NCBI GenBank assembly: GCA_916613615.1
Contig: OU744731.1
Span: forward strand, 56,054,289-56,118,288
DNA from: Steromphala cineraria
Lineage: Eukaryota > Mollusca > Gastropoda > Trochida > Trochidae
Length of the DNA: 64,000 nt
Direction of reading: 5' to 3'
In this document: in pieces, positions 32,745 through 45,479 of the stretch
Position numbering within the stretch: the first letter of the stretch is position 1
How the letters are laid out: each line of letters begins with the position of its first letter
Notes under the pieces: model-generated
The model's database searches: none
Seen by the model: only the letters and a program-made list of their open reading frames with translations
What the model was told of the DNA's origin: nothing
Program-made: the position numbers and the translations under genes

Positions 32745-35700
32745 CCGTGTTATTAAACGTGAGATCAATCAACAAAATGTTTGTTGAAAGTGTTACAGAC
32801 CTTAATCTAAGTTGAAGTAAGGAAGACGAACTTGATGGTCACGAGAGAAAATAGTGTTATAAACATGGCTCCGAAACGTCTACAAATGTGATAATACTTT
32901 GTATTAAAACAATCATTTTCAAGCATAACTTCTTCAAGAAGGAAATTAAACTTCTTTTTAAAGGATCCTTCAAGTATTAAAAACATTTTGACAGACTAAT
33001 CTCATTTGCCCTTTTGACTTAACAAAAAGGTCCAAAGCATCTTCAAACGTGTGACAGCATATCGTTACAAAAATAAGAAATCTTTAAATAAATATTTCTT
33101 TAAGGAATTACTGTTACAAGAAATGAGTAAGTAGGAGCGAGAACGTAATCAGTTTGAAGGAATGTTTAAATGTATTTTAGACCTTATCAGTTTGAGTGGG
33201 ATATATTTTAAATTATGTATTGCTATGACAAACCTGTGTCAGCACCTCTTGAGAAAATCATCTATAAATGAATTATTTGGATTTAGAGAAAACGCAAAGG
33301 AAGAAATTGTTTTGGTAATTTCAACCTAAATTTTAACATAGATACAGACTTTGATATAATTAGCACTTTATCAAAGTAAAATTATTCGATACCAAAATGA
33401 AATGAAGTTACAAAATCGACCTTGTCTAAAAATGGTTAAATTGAAAATAAATTCAGAAATATAGAAATGAGTTTCTCCTAAAATGAATTTATAATAAAAC
33501 ATCTTGTTCAGATAAAGATCACAACATAAAAAATCATTTCAGGCAATACACAGGCAAAATGTAGAATTTTTTTTTTATCTTTTTCTCTACATTTTTGAGG
33601 ATTTGTTACATTTCTAAACCCATTGCTATCTACACAAAATAATGAGTACAAGGCACCAGGGGTAAGATAGTCGAGCGTAAACAAGGCACTTCATTCACAT
33701 TGCACTTAATTCACCCAGCTGTACAAATGAGTACATGAACAAGGACCTATATAGTCGAGCGGAGCGCTTGTTAAACGACGTCCCTAAACGGTAATGATAC
33801 TACTCATTGCACTTTGAGCATGCTTTGTCATGAATATATGTGGGGGTTTAGGAAAGCTTTTATCATTGTTTTCTTATAAGCTTCGACTACAATTCTATTA
33901 TATTTTGGTACTGCATCATTAAGCGTATTTCAAAAAGATGGAATCAGTGCAAAATACCTAAATGTATTTGTCTTATCATTTATTTATTTGCAAAACATTG
34001 TTTAAGCAAACGTATATCGAATACACAAATAAGGTTGTTTCCAATTAACAATTATTTTTACACTCTTCAATAAAACTGTGTTGGTATTACCAATCTTTGG
34101 TTGCTTTTGGCAGAGTTAAACATCTTAATTATTGACACAAGTAATTTTAGTGAAACATTGGGAATAACACACACCATATGCTATATAGAGAGGTATTTAG
34201 TTCGCTGGATTGGATTTCGTTGTTGAGTCCACTTACTTATAAGATCATTTTTTTCTTAAGTGGTAAGAAATATACAAAAATTACCAAATATGTTATTAAT
34301 ATTGCCGGAAATAAATGTGCCAACAATATTTTAACACATTAGCTGCCTTACTTAAATATAGATTTAAATATATTGGATCGTTAAAATAGTTCAGAAAGTT
34401 ATTCTTCATTGTTTTTAGAAGTCTTTATATCGGATATACAGCTTTGTCATAAATCCGAATTCAAAATGAGCAAACAATTTTAAATAATTTTGCTGTTAAA
34501 CACAGAGCACTTTAAGTCATTTACATGTAAGCTGTTTTCAATGTTAAAAATGATTCTTCTAAAATGAAAGTGAATCCAACAGCAGTTATAGGCGTAAACA
34601 TACATCTAAATATGGCATCAGGATTTTATATTTTCTCTTTGAAACATTAAAATATTCCACATGCTTTATATACTTTGCTAATAGTTCATGTAAATGAAGA
34701 AGAAAGTTGAAACCTTTTCTGACATGATCAGCTAGTTTGTCAAACTTGGGACACTTTAATAACATGATTGAGTCATATATGTTAAGAACAAAGGACAGTT
34801 TGTCAAACAACATGTAATTGTTCTTATGAACCTAAAATGAATTGATTTGATATGATCCAGCTTTGTGCATCGAATTGAACTGTGTGTCTGCTGTCTGCAA
34901 GCAAATCTTATCTTTATGCCACATTTTTTTACCTTTTTTTTACATTTGTCCTGATTTAAATGCACGTTTAAGTATATCATGGTGGTAGTTTTCAGATACA
35001 TCAAACATATTTACTTGACAAATTGAGTATATTGAGTATATTTTGTAAAACTATATGTAATTGTCAGAGGACATGTGATGTGTTTATCTGACATTTGTCA
35101 TTAAACTTGTTTGAAACATAACACATAGCCTCGTGCTTTAACTGTAATAGTTCAGGGCAAACCTTTACTTCGTTGCAAAACACATGATGGTTACGATTGC
35201 CCTATTTCTTAAATGTTTTCAAGAAACCTGTTTAAGTTGAGGCTTATTTGAAATAGTGAAATTTTGCTAGAATGAGAAACAGTGTGACTCTGTGTGCAAA
35301 TCATTTTCGAATAAAGTATAAATGAGGAACTTTTTTTTGTATAAACATGAGCAATATATATCAACATTTAATAATACCTTTAGTTCAACAGCATAAATGA
35401 ACAATATCTTGGAGTGACATTTTGAAGGAAGAAGTGACTTGGTATGACAAAGCAAAAACAAGAGCAAACCTATACGTTTGCAGCATTGATATCAACTATT
35501 AAAGTAATTGTTTATCCTGATATTTGATGATTCATTAACAGTATATATCTGGTGTTTTAACATAAAACATATTGACCCTTATTATATAAATATCATATTA
35601 TATGATTATGTATATTTTTTAGCCTCAAGGGATTAGATACACATTAGCACATTGAACCCTTCTACAATGAAATCTATTTAGGCATAAATACTTCAACTGT

Positions 35701-36143
35701 TCACAAAAATAGAAAAAGACAATTCAAACAATCAAGCAATAATGGTAACCATCAGGACTAGGATGGTAACAAAAACTGTGATAACTATTTTTAACTTTGT
35801 TTAATTATCCAAAAATGTGTTCGACGGGAGATAATGTTTGTGAAAGATCAAGCGCGAGTATCTGTTAGGATAGATAGATATTGTGTTTATATTCGAGTTT
35901 GAACAATATCCTGCAATCGACAAGTATGTGACGTCACACACGTTTTTTTTACAAAGGAGATAATGCCAGAATGCTAGGATGTCATAAACATAATGTGAAA
36001 TGATATGATATTATCAACACATTAACATCACAATATTATGAACGGATTTTTTATGAAAGATGTAGGGTAGTGCAGTATTTAGAATTGTATAGTTTCATGC
36101 AAACATATTGCAAAAATAATTTTTTCCTAGTTTTTTTTCTTAC
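32745..36143. other. Intergenic, unit 1
   Basis: Collinear with 56.10-58.24 kb except for about 33252-34000 and 35140-35615, which are found only here. No gene, RNA or clear repeat is seen. Long AT runs are common. Confidence 0.5.
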
Positions 36144-36306
36144 ATTTACACTCGTTGATATGAGGTAAAATATTCTCGCCAAGCCTTGGGTGTTTGTTCC
36201 TCTTATCATTTGGTTTGATATATTCGATATCATAGCACTCTTGGGTGAGATTCTCTATGTACTCAAATCGCACTTTTGTGAATTTATCTAACTCAAGAAG
36301 GCACTC
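36144..36306 (-). pseudogene. Exon-like block at unit end, unit 1
   Basis: On the minus strand, TTTTTGTTACAG is followed by an open frame starting ECLLELDKFTKVRFEYIENL and continuing to about KHPRLGEN, ending at an AAT|GTAAG donor-like site. It looks like an internal exon but no other exon was found. The unit 2 copy (58240-58401) has three amino-acid changes, then a one-base indel after GEN that changes frame. Unit 0 has a broken copy. It is probably a fragment of an unidentified gene. Confidence 0.35.
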
Positions 36307-37395
36307 CTGTAACAAAAATCATCAAACTTAATCAAGATTCTTGCAAATATTCCATAAAAATAAACAGCATCCTTTTCTTAAGGATTTCTAAGGATTTTCT
36401 CATTTAAAAAGCGACTATTGATTTGATGTCAGTGCCAATTTGTGTGATAGACACCTGCATTAATGACAGGATTTAAATTGTGCTAATGAACCCCCATGAC
36501 TACCTACAGTGTAGCTTGATTATTTTTACTCCTCTAAATCTCCAGCTAGCCTTGATAACACGTCATGGAACGTCCAGTACATGTATTTGTCCATAAAAAG
36601 ACAGCTTGTTTTGAAATATCTTCCATGATTTCAGTAGTGTGGGGACACGTTTAATTCTTATAGCATAATATGTGTCTTGTACTAGGGTAAGAAGCCATAT
36701 AAAGATAAGTTTCCAAACAAACATTTAAATGATAAGCGAGTTCCAATTAATATAAATATGTTTGTATAAAGGTTACAAGTTGATGTTAAGGTTTGTGTTT
36801 AAAATGTCACTATTTACTTTACTGAAGCAAGTTGTAATGATATGATTATTTCAGGAACATTTCTTCACAATGAGATAACATTTGACACATTTGACCATCT
36901 TTTTGTTCCTTTAGGAAATTGGAACCATATTGTTTACTGGATAAACATACCAGCATGAAAAAAAAATGAGAAACCAACATTTGGCCCTGGGTTAATTATG
37001 TCTCACATTTCCACAATTATACTAGTACCCTGACGTCGTAAACATTACCAACCTGACTCTGTCTTTTTGAGTGTAAAGATAAGGTCCCAAACATACATTT
37101 AAATGATACTCCTGCTCAAGTTGATGTTTTTTGGTATAAAAGTAACAATTGTCACTATTACTAAAACAAATTGTAATGAAAGGGTTATTTCAGCATCACT
37201 CATTACCTCTCCATGTGTAACACCATTGATAACATTTGGCACATTTGACTATTTACACTCTTTTTGTTTATTTAGGAAATTGAATCTTTTTTGATGAACA
37301 TACCAGCATGTGACGGAAATGAGACACAAACATTTGGCCCTGGGGTTAAAGTCGGATTTATCTTAAGATATTTATGTAATAACGACTGTTATAAT
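36307..37395. other. Unit 1 end with 353-bp tandem duplication
   Basis: TTTGGCCCTGGG at 36980 and 37333 marks the two copies. At about 37370 the junction to unit 2 lacks some 350 bp present at the 0/1 and 2/3 junctions, with the word TTA at the breakpoint. No gene is seen. Confidence 0.7.
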
Positions 37396-37405
37396 GAAAA
37401 GCAGG

Positions 37406-40400
37406 TTTGCTTTTTCAGCAAACATCTACGTAAAATTTTGTTTATCTGCTTGATATTGAAATAAGGCAATTACTGAAAAAAAATTGAAGGAGCTAACGGA
37501 AACAAATTTGCCGAGGAAGTAGGAGAAGAAGCAACATGATGTTAATCACTTGAAAAATGTTGAAACATATTACATCGTCTCTGCCGGAAAGATTAAATTT
37601 CCAACTCTACTACGCTCTTACAGTGCAAAATGAGGATACCAGAACACAGAGTAAATGAGTTATTGTAGGTTCTAAGATAATATGTGATTATTTATTCGTC
37701 CTCCTTCCAGTGACAGGTAGTCGATCAGACAAAGACAAGTGATTAATGTTCTCCTTTGAGAAGGTAATGAAAGAAAATTAATTCCAAAAAGACACGGATT
37801 AATCTCTTCTGTGTAATCACTTGGCAACCTCTTCACTAGTTCAGGAGTGCTAAGGTATTGACCACTACCGTTTTTGAGGCTGACTCATTCAATCAGTATT
37901 GTACACAAAGTTGTGATTTTGACCTGAAAATGTGCTAGATTTAAAAAGATAATGCAGAAAGATGAAAATCCTATTTTGATGCCGTGCTCATTTTTGACAA
38001 TGCCAGAATTGTGTTTAGCATACCACATATCAGTTCTTTTAATATGTAGAACATATAACAAATTGAAAAGTTTTGACTGTAAAATATTTTCATAAAATTT
38101 TTTTTACCAATTCACAATTTAAAAAATACATGTTACCAAGAAATATCTTCATAGTTAACGAAACTTTTGGTAAGAAGTTGTACTACTGAAACTTGCTATG
38201 ATTGTTGTCATTGATGAACGGTTAATGGGGGAGCATATCTGAAACGAAACTCCAAAGTGTGTATTTGTAATCTTTTGAATGGTCAGGTTTTATGAAGTTA
38301 TAAGTGATTTGCTCTATGGATAGAGATTAACCCTAATTCTGCCATAATCAGATTTTAATTATCAATATGGTTTGATTAGATTGCTGAACTACCAAATAGG
38401 CATGAAATACAGAGGACATTTTAAGTTTTATTCTTATATTTTTCCTGTTGGTTTATTTTAAAATTAAAACCTGACCGGAAATATCCCTCATTTAATGTGA
38501 ATTCAATGTTATATTGCGTCAACTTTAAGCATATGGATACCCCAAATCGACTAATCTTGCTATCTCTTATCAATCTTGAAATGTACACACATATCTTATA
38601 TCTGTGTTGCGCACATTTCATTGTTCAAAGAATATGCTTTAAGGTATCACTTAGAATTAACTTTTCGTGTGCCCTTAGAAAAATCGAACAAACCCTTTCA
38701 TGTTGTAAAGGTTAAGACCTCCTCAAAAGCATGCCATTGCCGGCCGTCACATGATGAAATTGCGTATTAACTCTAACATTGCCAACGCTCAGTTGGCTAG
38801 TTAAACGATTTAGATGCCAGCAATAGGCCCATAATTGTTTTCCTTTCCAATATAAGGATTATCCTTTTCACATTCACTCCCACATAGCTATAATTTTGTG
38901 ACAGGCGCAATCAGATTGATGTTCACTCAATCTTAATTAAGTCTTTTTCAAATTTGCTGTCCCTATTTAGAAACGTAATGAACACTAAACAAGTTTTCAG
39001 AAAACACAAGTTATAGCTATCTTAACTACATAAACACATTGATACATTTTGGAAGGGCTGAAATGTTAAGTTAAAATAAAGTGTTTAAACTACTCAATGG
39101 AAAGTCTTACTGAAGCTGCAACGTATAAACCAGCTAATGTTTCAGGGTTATGCCGTAAATATGACTTTTGAAAATGAGAACGATCAGCCCAGGTCATCAA
39201 CGGTGCACACAGTTCATGAAATTCGATAATTTAGCTCCATAATCTCCTGAAAGGATTGAACAAGCTTCGATAGAATCCTTTTAATGTCCATTGACAACAT
39301 TAATTATCAATAATCAAGATTTAAAACAGTTAGCATCGCCTTGATGTTGAAATTAATAGACTCTCATTAACTGCTCAGTAAATCCTTATCAATAATGCTT
39401 GAGAAGACCTATTTACAAACCATTCATCATTACAGCATATTACAAAATCAATCAATGTGTAATATCATTTCAGAATATGTATATGGTATATTTTGTGTAC
39501 ATAAACACAAGGGTGAAATTTGCTATCATCAATATAAATCAATCATATCTGCGTGTAAAATGTATTTAGATGTTAATGAATGAATCACATCTCTCAAAAC
39601 TTTTATTTTGAAGCATTTATGATACATGATGCATTGGTCTAAGTCTAAGCTCCACAAGAAGGCGTTTCAGATAATTGAGGAAATATTCAAAGGCACAAGC
39701 ACGTTTCTTCCGCTAAAATAACTCCCTGGATTGAATTGATGTTAATGTCACAAACAATAAAACGCCATCTACTTTTTAAGGAAATCAAGTTTTAGAATGA
39801 ATTTATACACAATTTTGTTAATCACTTATAACAAACCTCACAGTTTTATGACCAGAGATTTGATCATTGTATATGTTTAAGATTGATTATGGATTAGAAC
39901 AAATCGCGACCTCATCTTTTTTTGTACAAATATATCAAAACTTGTTGATTAAAGTAGGAATATCGTCGGCAAGCCTCGAATATATGTTACTTAAGTAATC
40001 TCGTTTTGGTTTACTTGGTATCAGAACACACAAGTGTAAGAAACTTTATATAAAAAATATATTTTGACAATATTTCCAGCACAGATTTCCCCAAATATCT
40101 TCAGTTGTCAATTTGAAGTTACTGTTCGAATTATGAATGTATGATTTTATAGAAAGTTAGTGATTAGGAGATGTGAAGACTGTATGTAAAAGGTAAATAT
40201 ATATAAAAGGTAAATAAATATGGTACTATGACTACAAAGAGAAAATAGAGAACCTTCAAAAACTATGAATCTTAAATTATTGTGCTATGTACAGATATGT
40301 TTGCATTTTTTGAATCCCCAGTCCTTTTGAAACCTCTGGTAGTGAAAGCTTGATGAAGACATGTGATTGCAAATTCTAAATTTGAAAATTAAAATATTCT

Positions 40401-43400
40401 CTAAATTTAATAATCAGGAGTCCCAATGTTAAGTACATGTATGCATACGGGTATAACAAAACATAAACAAAACAACTTATCTTTGAGCTGCTGACGTTTT
40501 AAGTTTAAAACTACTACTTAAATATACCTTAACTTCTTTTGAGCAGTGTATGCGAATCCTTATCTTAGGTAAATGTAAGAGTCATACCATGATTATGAAT
40601 CTTAAATTCTTGTTAAACGACCTTACAAGAATTGTGAATCCTCAAATCTTGTTTCATGTATCAAAACATTCAAGAATTGTGAATCCTCAATGATATGTAC
40701 CGAAAGACGATCAAGAAGCCACAGATAGTAAGAGCTTTGTTGATATATACATGATTTCCATTAACATATAGAGAAACGTTGTGCTGTGCCAATGTGAAAT
40801 ATAAACTTTACCCATGACACTCGATTGAATAAACCTGGTATTTATAACTGCATTAGGTATTCTATTTATTATATGAGTTTTAATGAAATATGTAAATAAT
40901 ATGACATTAAAACTCATTTGTTAACATAGCTGAAAGTAGTTGGGGCACGTGACCAGTGACGATATAATAAATCGTCACAGTGAAAATATTATATATCGTC
41001 ATTGTTGCCTTGTAGAAAGTTTATTTCACTGATAAAATCTAGTTTCCATCGCTGATCATGAAATATAACTATTCTTCAAAATGTATGACAACACTTATTT
41101 ATCAATGTTATTTTCAATTTCGAACACAAATTAATAGTTTTATCTTAACATTTTCATTTTATAGCAATATGTCAAAGGAAATTCACATTAATTAATTTAA
41201 TAAATATCTTTCGAAAGTTTCTTTGTCATTTCGAAATAATTATACAGATGAGGTGTCCCATTACTAACAATTAACAACAAACAATGAATTATTGTTGTGC
41301 AGTTTAATTGACTTTGCCAGAAAAAATTATCACATGTGTCATTAACTGAAACGTGAACAATTTATCAATTTAACGATGATGGCCCTATCCCTAGGTGTAT
41401 TTGTATTACTATTTTAGTTCATTCTTTCAAAATTAAGAAGGAATTGTACATAGCTTCCATTATCATATATATTATTCTATTCATGCTCCATATAATGTCA
41501 ACGTATGTAGGGACCCGAAACGGCTCTCGACCGTACATGTACGCATGTTACAAATAGTTGCTTGACAATCCTATGTTGATCACGAAAAATAAATAACAGA
41601 GAATTGCTCGGTAACAGAGCTTGAGATTGAAATTGAAATTGAAATGTAGATCAGAAAAATATTACACAATTCACAAGATATGTGATACATGGCATTATCA
41701 TAAATACATATATTCAGTTGTCAAAGAATTGCGTTGAAGCTAAATTACAGATATCTTTAAGCTATTTAACAGGTGATGAGTGAGAGAAAGACACATTTTG
41801 AACGACTGGAGTTTCATCTTGACAAAAACAATTAACAGAACAATCAATTGATAGTTTATCTTTTGGCAAAGAGATCTTTAATGTTTGAAGAAAAAAGTGT
41901 TTGTCAAAAAGTAATTAAATTCATTTTGGTCAACGGAAAAAACCAAGTATATTACTGCATCTGAAATATTCACTTGAACTCCTGTTCTTAGAATAAAGCT
42001 TTTATCACCCGAACTTAACGGGTATAACACTCCTGTACCTAGCTACTGGGTTACAAATCACCTCAAAGAACGGTTAACAGTTCAGGCTGCAAAGTAGCAT
42101 AATGATGTTTACAGGCGATTAACTCACATGTTCATAGAAATGTATTAAAAGGTCTCAGGGGGGTCAATTAAATCCACCAATTAACATTTTAACTTGGATA
42201 ATCAATTCGTAAAGGAAGGCTGCTCCCATGAGCAATATTTACGTTGATGGAGTAGCTTTTATAATGTTCGTTAAGATATATTAAATGCTTGTTAAGTGAA
42301 GAAGAAGTTGGTAACGTCTGAAGAGTCAATCATCCACAAAATGTTTCATAGATTTGAAGAGAGCAATTATAACCAGACGGAATCTTGAATCAGACATGTG
42401 TTTTTTTTTCCAGACAACAGTTGTCAGTTACTTACTGTTACGGTATTGTGTTAAATGGATTTGTACTTCATCTGAAGCTAGGATTATATATTCTACTTGA
42501 GTAAGGACCGCATGCGTACACTGAAAAACTGTTTTGAGTAGTGAATCACAAATTTTGACAAGCGGAACTATTTATCTTCTGAATGTGTTTTGACAATATA
42601 CAATTACCTCATTATGACGATCAGCATTGTATAGCTATAGTTCTAACAAGGCCAATTATTTATCAGTTAACAATGCCAGGCAGAGTGTCTAGTGAAACTA
42701 CACCAAGAATGGATATACTCATTTCAAAGTATGCATTTCATTACAAAAACGTTACAGTTTAAACCAATTTAAGGCTGTTTAATATTTTTTAAAACATATT
42801 TGAAATACCTATCAAAGTGTAAGAATGTCACCAAAGTTACATTAATTACATCAGCATCACTTATGTTACATTTCATACTTGCTATATTTGATACGTGCTC
42901 AGGCCAACTCTGGCACCTATTCGATCAAAGACAAGTGATAAATGTCCTTCTTTGATTCTTCAGAGAAATACGATAAATCCGAAGATGAAGGATAATCCTT
43001 CTTGTATTTTTGTCATGTTTACCATTCTAACTGTTCCTGTAAGTACTGAAATAACGGTCATTTGCCTGGATGCTATATATCACTCTACGTGTACATTGCC
43101 ATGATGTCTCATCTTCCTCGTTAATGTTACCAATTAATCATAATTTCTATATTAAAAGCCTGTAAAATCACTGTTAATACTTAAGACTCTTCAAGAAAAA
43201 TAAATTACAACATGATTTGTTATTGCTTTTCTCCCTTGATTTAACAGCAAAAGAGATCTCTCAACCTTTCAGCTGGCTTAATAGGTTAAGCTTTCTTCAT
43301 CGTCAAAGCATTATTTATGAAGTATGTTTCAGTTGACATTGTAGTGAGGTGTTCTCGAGGTTTCTTGTAGTGAAACATACATCAAATGATTGAATCCACT

Positions 43401-45402
43401 GTCTCTAATGTCAGTTAAGTGAAATGTTAAAAGATAAAAGTAAAACAACAGGTGGTCGATATCTATAAAATATTACCACTTATATCACTGCTAATTACCG
43501 TTGTATCAGCATGTAACCTAATAATGAAAAGTCAAATTAGGAACTACCTTATTTCTTAAAATCGTGTTGATTGATATATTTTCAATGTAAGCAGAAGACC
43601 ACTGTCGTCAAAAACACAATTTAATATTGTTTGTTATGAAGGAATACAATTGGTCTTTCTCGATGTGTATGTCTGCACATGCTCTCATCCAACGAGTCCT
43701 ATTGCAGTATTTACATGTCATGCAATATACAGTGTAGTAGTTTCACTGTAAGGTGAACGCCCACATTACCATTTCACAAATGCATTGTATAAGCTCGGAC
43801 TTGCCGACTGTTATTGGCTCTAAGCTGAAACATCAATAGGCATGTCGTCTTAATGATACACATGTAGCCAATACAATCACCTTAATTAAAGCAGTTCAAC
43901 AATAGTTGAGTTAGAGTATATATCTTCAGTCTAACCACCTTTAATCAATATGGAAGGGTAATGTTTACTAAAAATTAAGATGAATGAATATGAATAAAGC
44001 CCTCTTTGAAATGAAAAGGTTTAGCAGTGGGTTGTTATAGATCAAGGGAACACAGAATGTCAAAGGGAAACTCCATATATACGAGCATAGGCATCGACAT
44101 GCATGTTTTTAATGTACACATCAATGCAACCATATAATGAGAGAATTTGTTTGATCGTTCAACTGTTCTAACAAAATTCCTTTTCAAGTTTCCCTTTTGT
44201 TCAATATGCTTGATCAACATACAGGCACAACTAAAGGTATTCAATTACAAAATGGTTTTTAAAAAACATTTTAATATTCAAGGAAATGAAGCAAATCTCT
44301 CTTAGAGCAAAGTTCTTGGTGCTGTGAGCGTTTTGAAACACTTGAAAGGCGGGATATAATGCAATTCAATACCTAGCGTTCATACTGCCCTGGTAACAAT
44401 AATAAATACTTTGCTCTTTATATGCATAAAAAGTTGTTTTAGATTTAGACTTAATGACATGCTGAAGCACTGAATGAAACCACTATTGGTAATTTGCTAT
44501 GCTACAGCTGTTTGATCTCAATAAATTTGTTTGGTCCTTTAATTATGTTGGTCATGACATTTGTTCAAAATGAAATTCTCTTTGAGAATCGCATATCTGT
44601 GTTTTTTGATATTTGATTCAACTGAATTATCAACTCCATTGTTTTCTTCTTCTGAAAACTGTATAATGTTTAAACATTTGCTTACTACTTTTTGAAAACA
44701 AAGCGGCGCTACCTTTATCCCTGAGTATATATGCTAATTACCAGTTTGATTCTTCAATTGCGACTAGCAAAGTTAATTTACATTTCACAAATTTTATCAA
44801 TATAAAATCAACAGACGTTAAGCGATCAAACTTTGATGTTCTAATTCATTACCATCTTACTGTCATTGTTTTATCTGAAGATGGTCAATCCAAAGAAACA
44901 TGAATAAGCCAGAGAACTCTTTAACCTTTTTTCAAACAAGCAAATTCTTAAGAAAATATCAATAAGTTGGCAATACTGACGCACCTTCCTTTATGTACAT
45001 GCTCATTAAGAAAGAACATTTTAATCTTTACAGGACATACATGTAGGTTCGGACTCTGAGCATTAAGACAGTATCTTCAATAGTCATGAGGCTTTTACAA
45101 AAAACAACGACACAATGATAACTTCAACTAACGAGCCAGACAGGACACTTAACACTTTTCAATAACGAGTGGTTTACGTAACTGCAGCCAGCAGCTAATT
45201 CACCTCTTAATAAAAACTCTGTAATTACTGCCTTTGATAGAAGTGTCTTTGATAAGCACAAAAAGCGTTTGACTGTTTCAAGTTTGTAAATATCATTTTC
45301 ACTTACACAACATAGAGAACTTTACGTAACTGAATACTTTCCCTTTCATCAGGCGACTTCTATAACTTGAATTCACAAGGGGTAGATATTGTGTTCCTAT
45401 GA
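37406..45402. other. Intergenic first part of unit 2
   Basis: It holds dispersed cassettes near 37730 and 42900, the 45-bp minisatellite (40626-40700, two copies) and the GTGACGAT hairpin (about 40966-41002). Small frames at 38497-38770 and 39395-39583 recur in unit 3, but this tract is nearly identical DNA there and the frames are broken in unit 1. At 44331-44369 a 39-bp stretch absent from unit 1 contains a LINE-tail-like GAAAGGCGGGATATAATGCA. Confidence 0.55.
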
Positions 45403-45409
45403 TATTTAA
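45403..45409 (+). promoter_or_regulatory. TATA-like element of GON gene 2
   Basis: TATTTAA, 77 bp upstream of the start codon, as in gene 1. Confidence 0.4.
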
Positions 45410-45479
45410 AGCGGGAAAACGAGATCTGGCACTTTAAGTTTACTTATTTGTCACCGTCGGTTTATACTGTACAGTCAGG

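Larger units (their letters stand above)
5639..37395 (+). repeat. Tandem-array unit 1
   Basis: A complete repeat unit. Anchor GAAAAGCAGG at 5721 is matched at 37396 and 59832. Unit 1 is 31,675 bp between anchors against 22,436 bp for unit 2. The excess is explained by the Merlin element, the two LINEs and five stretches absent from unit 2: about 11885-12405, 12757-13082, 15288-15940, 33252-34000 and 35140-35615. Gene order and orientation are otherwise collinear with unit 2, including a GON-domain gene. Confidence 0.93.

Noticed and set aside
38497..38770. Frames of 64-72 codons shared with 60934-61207
   Set aside because: They lie in the near-identical unit 2/3 tract and are broken in unit 1.
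44331..44369. New LINE insertion in unit 2
   Set aside because: Only 39 bp with a LINE-tail-like word and no target duplication. It may be an old remnant deleted from unit 1.
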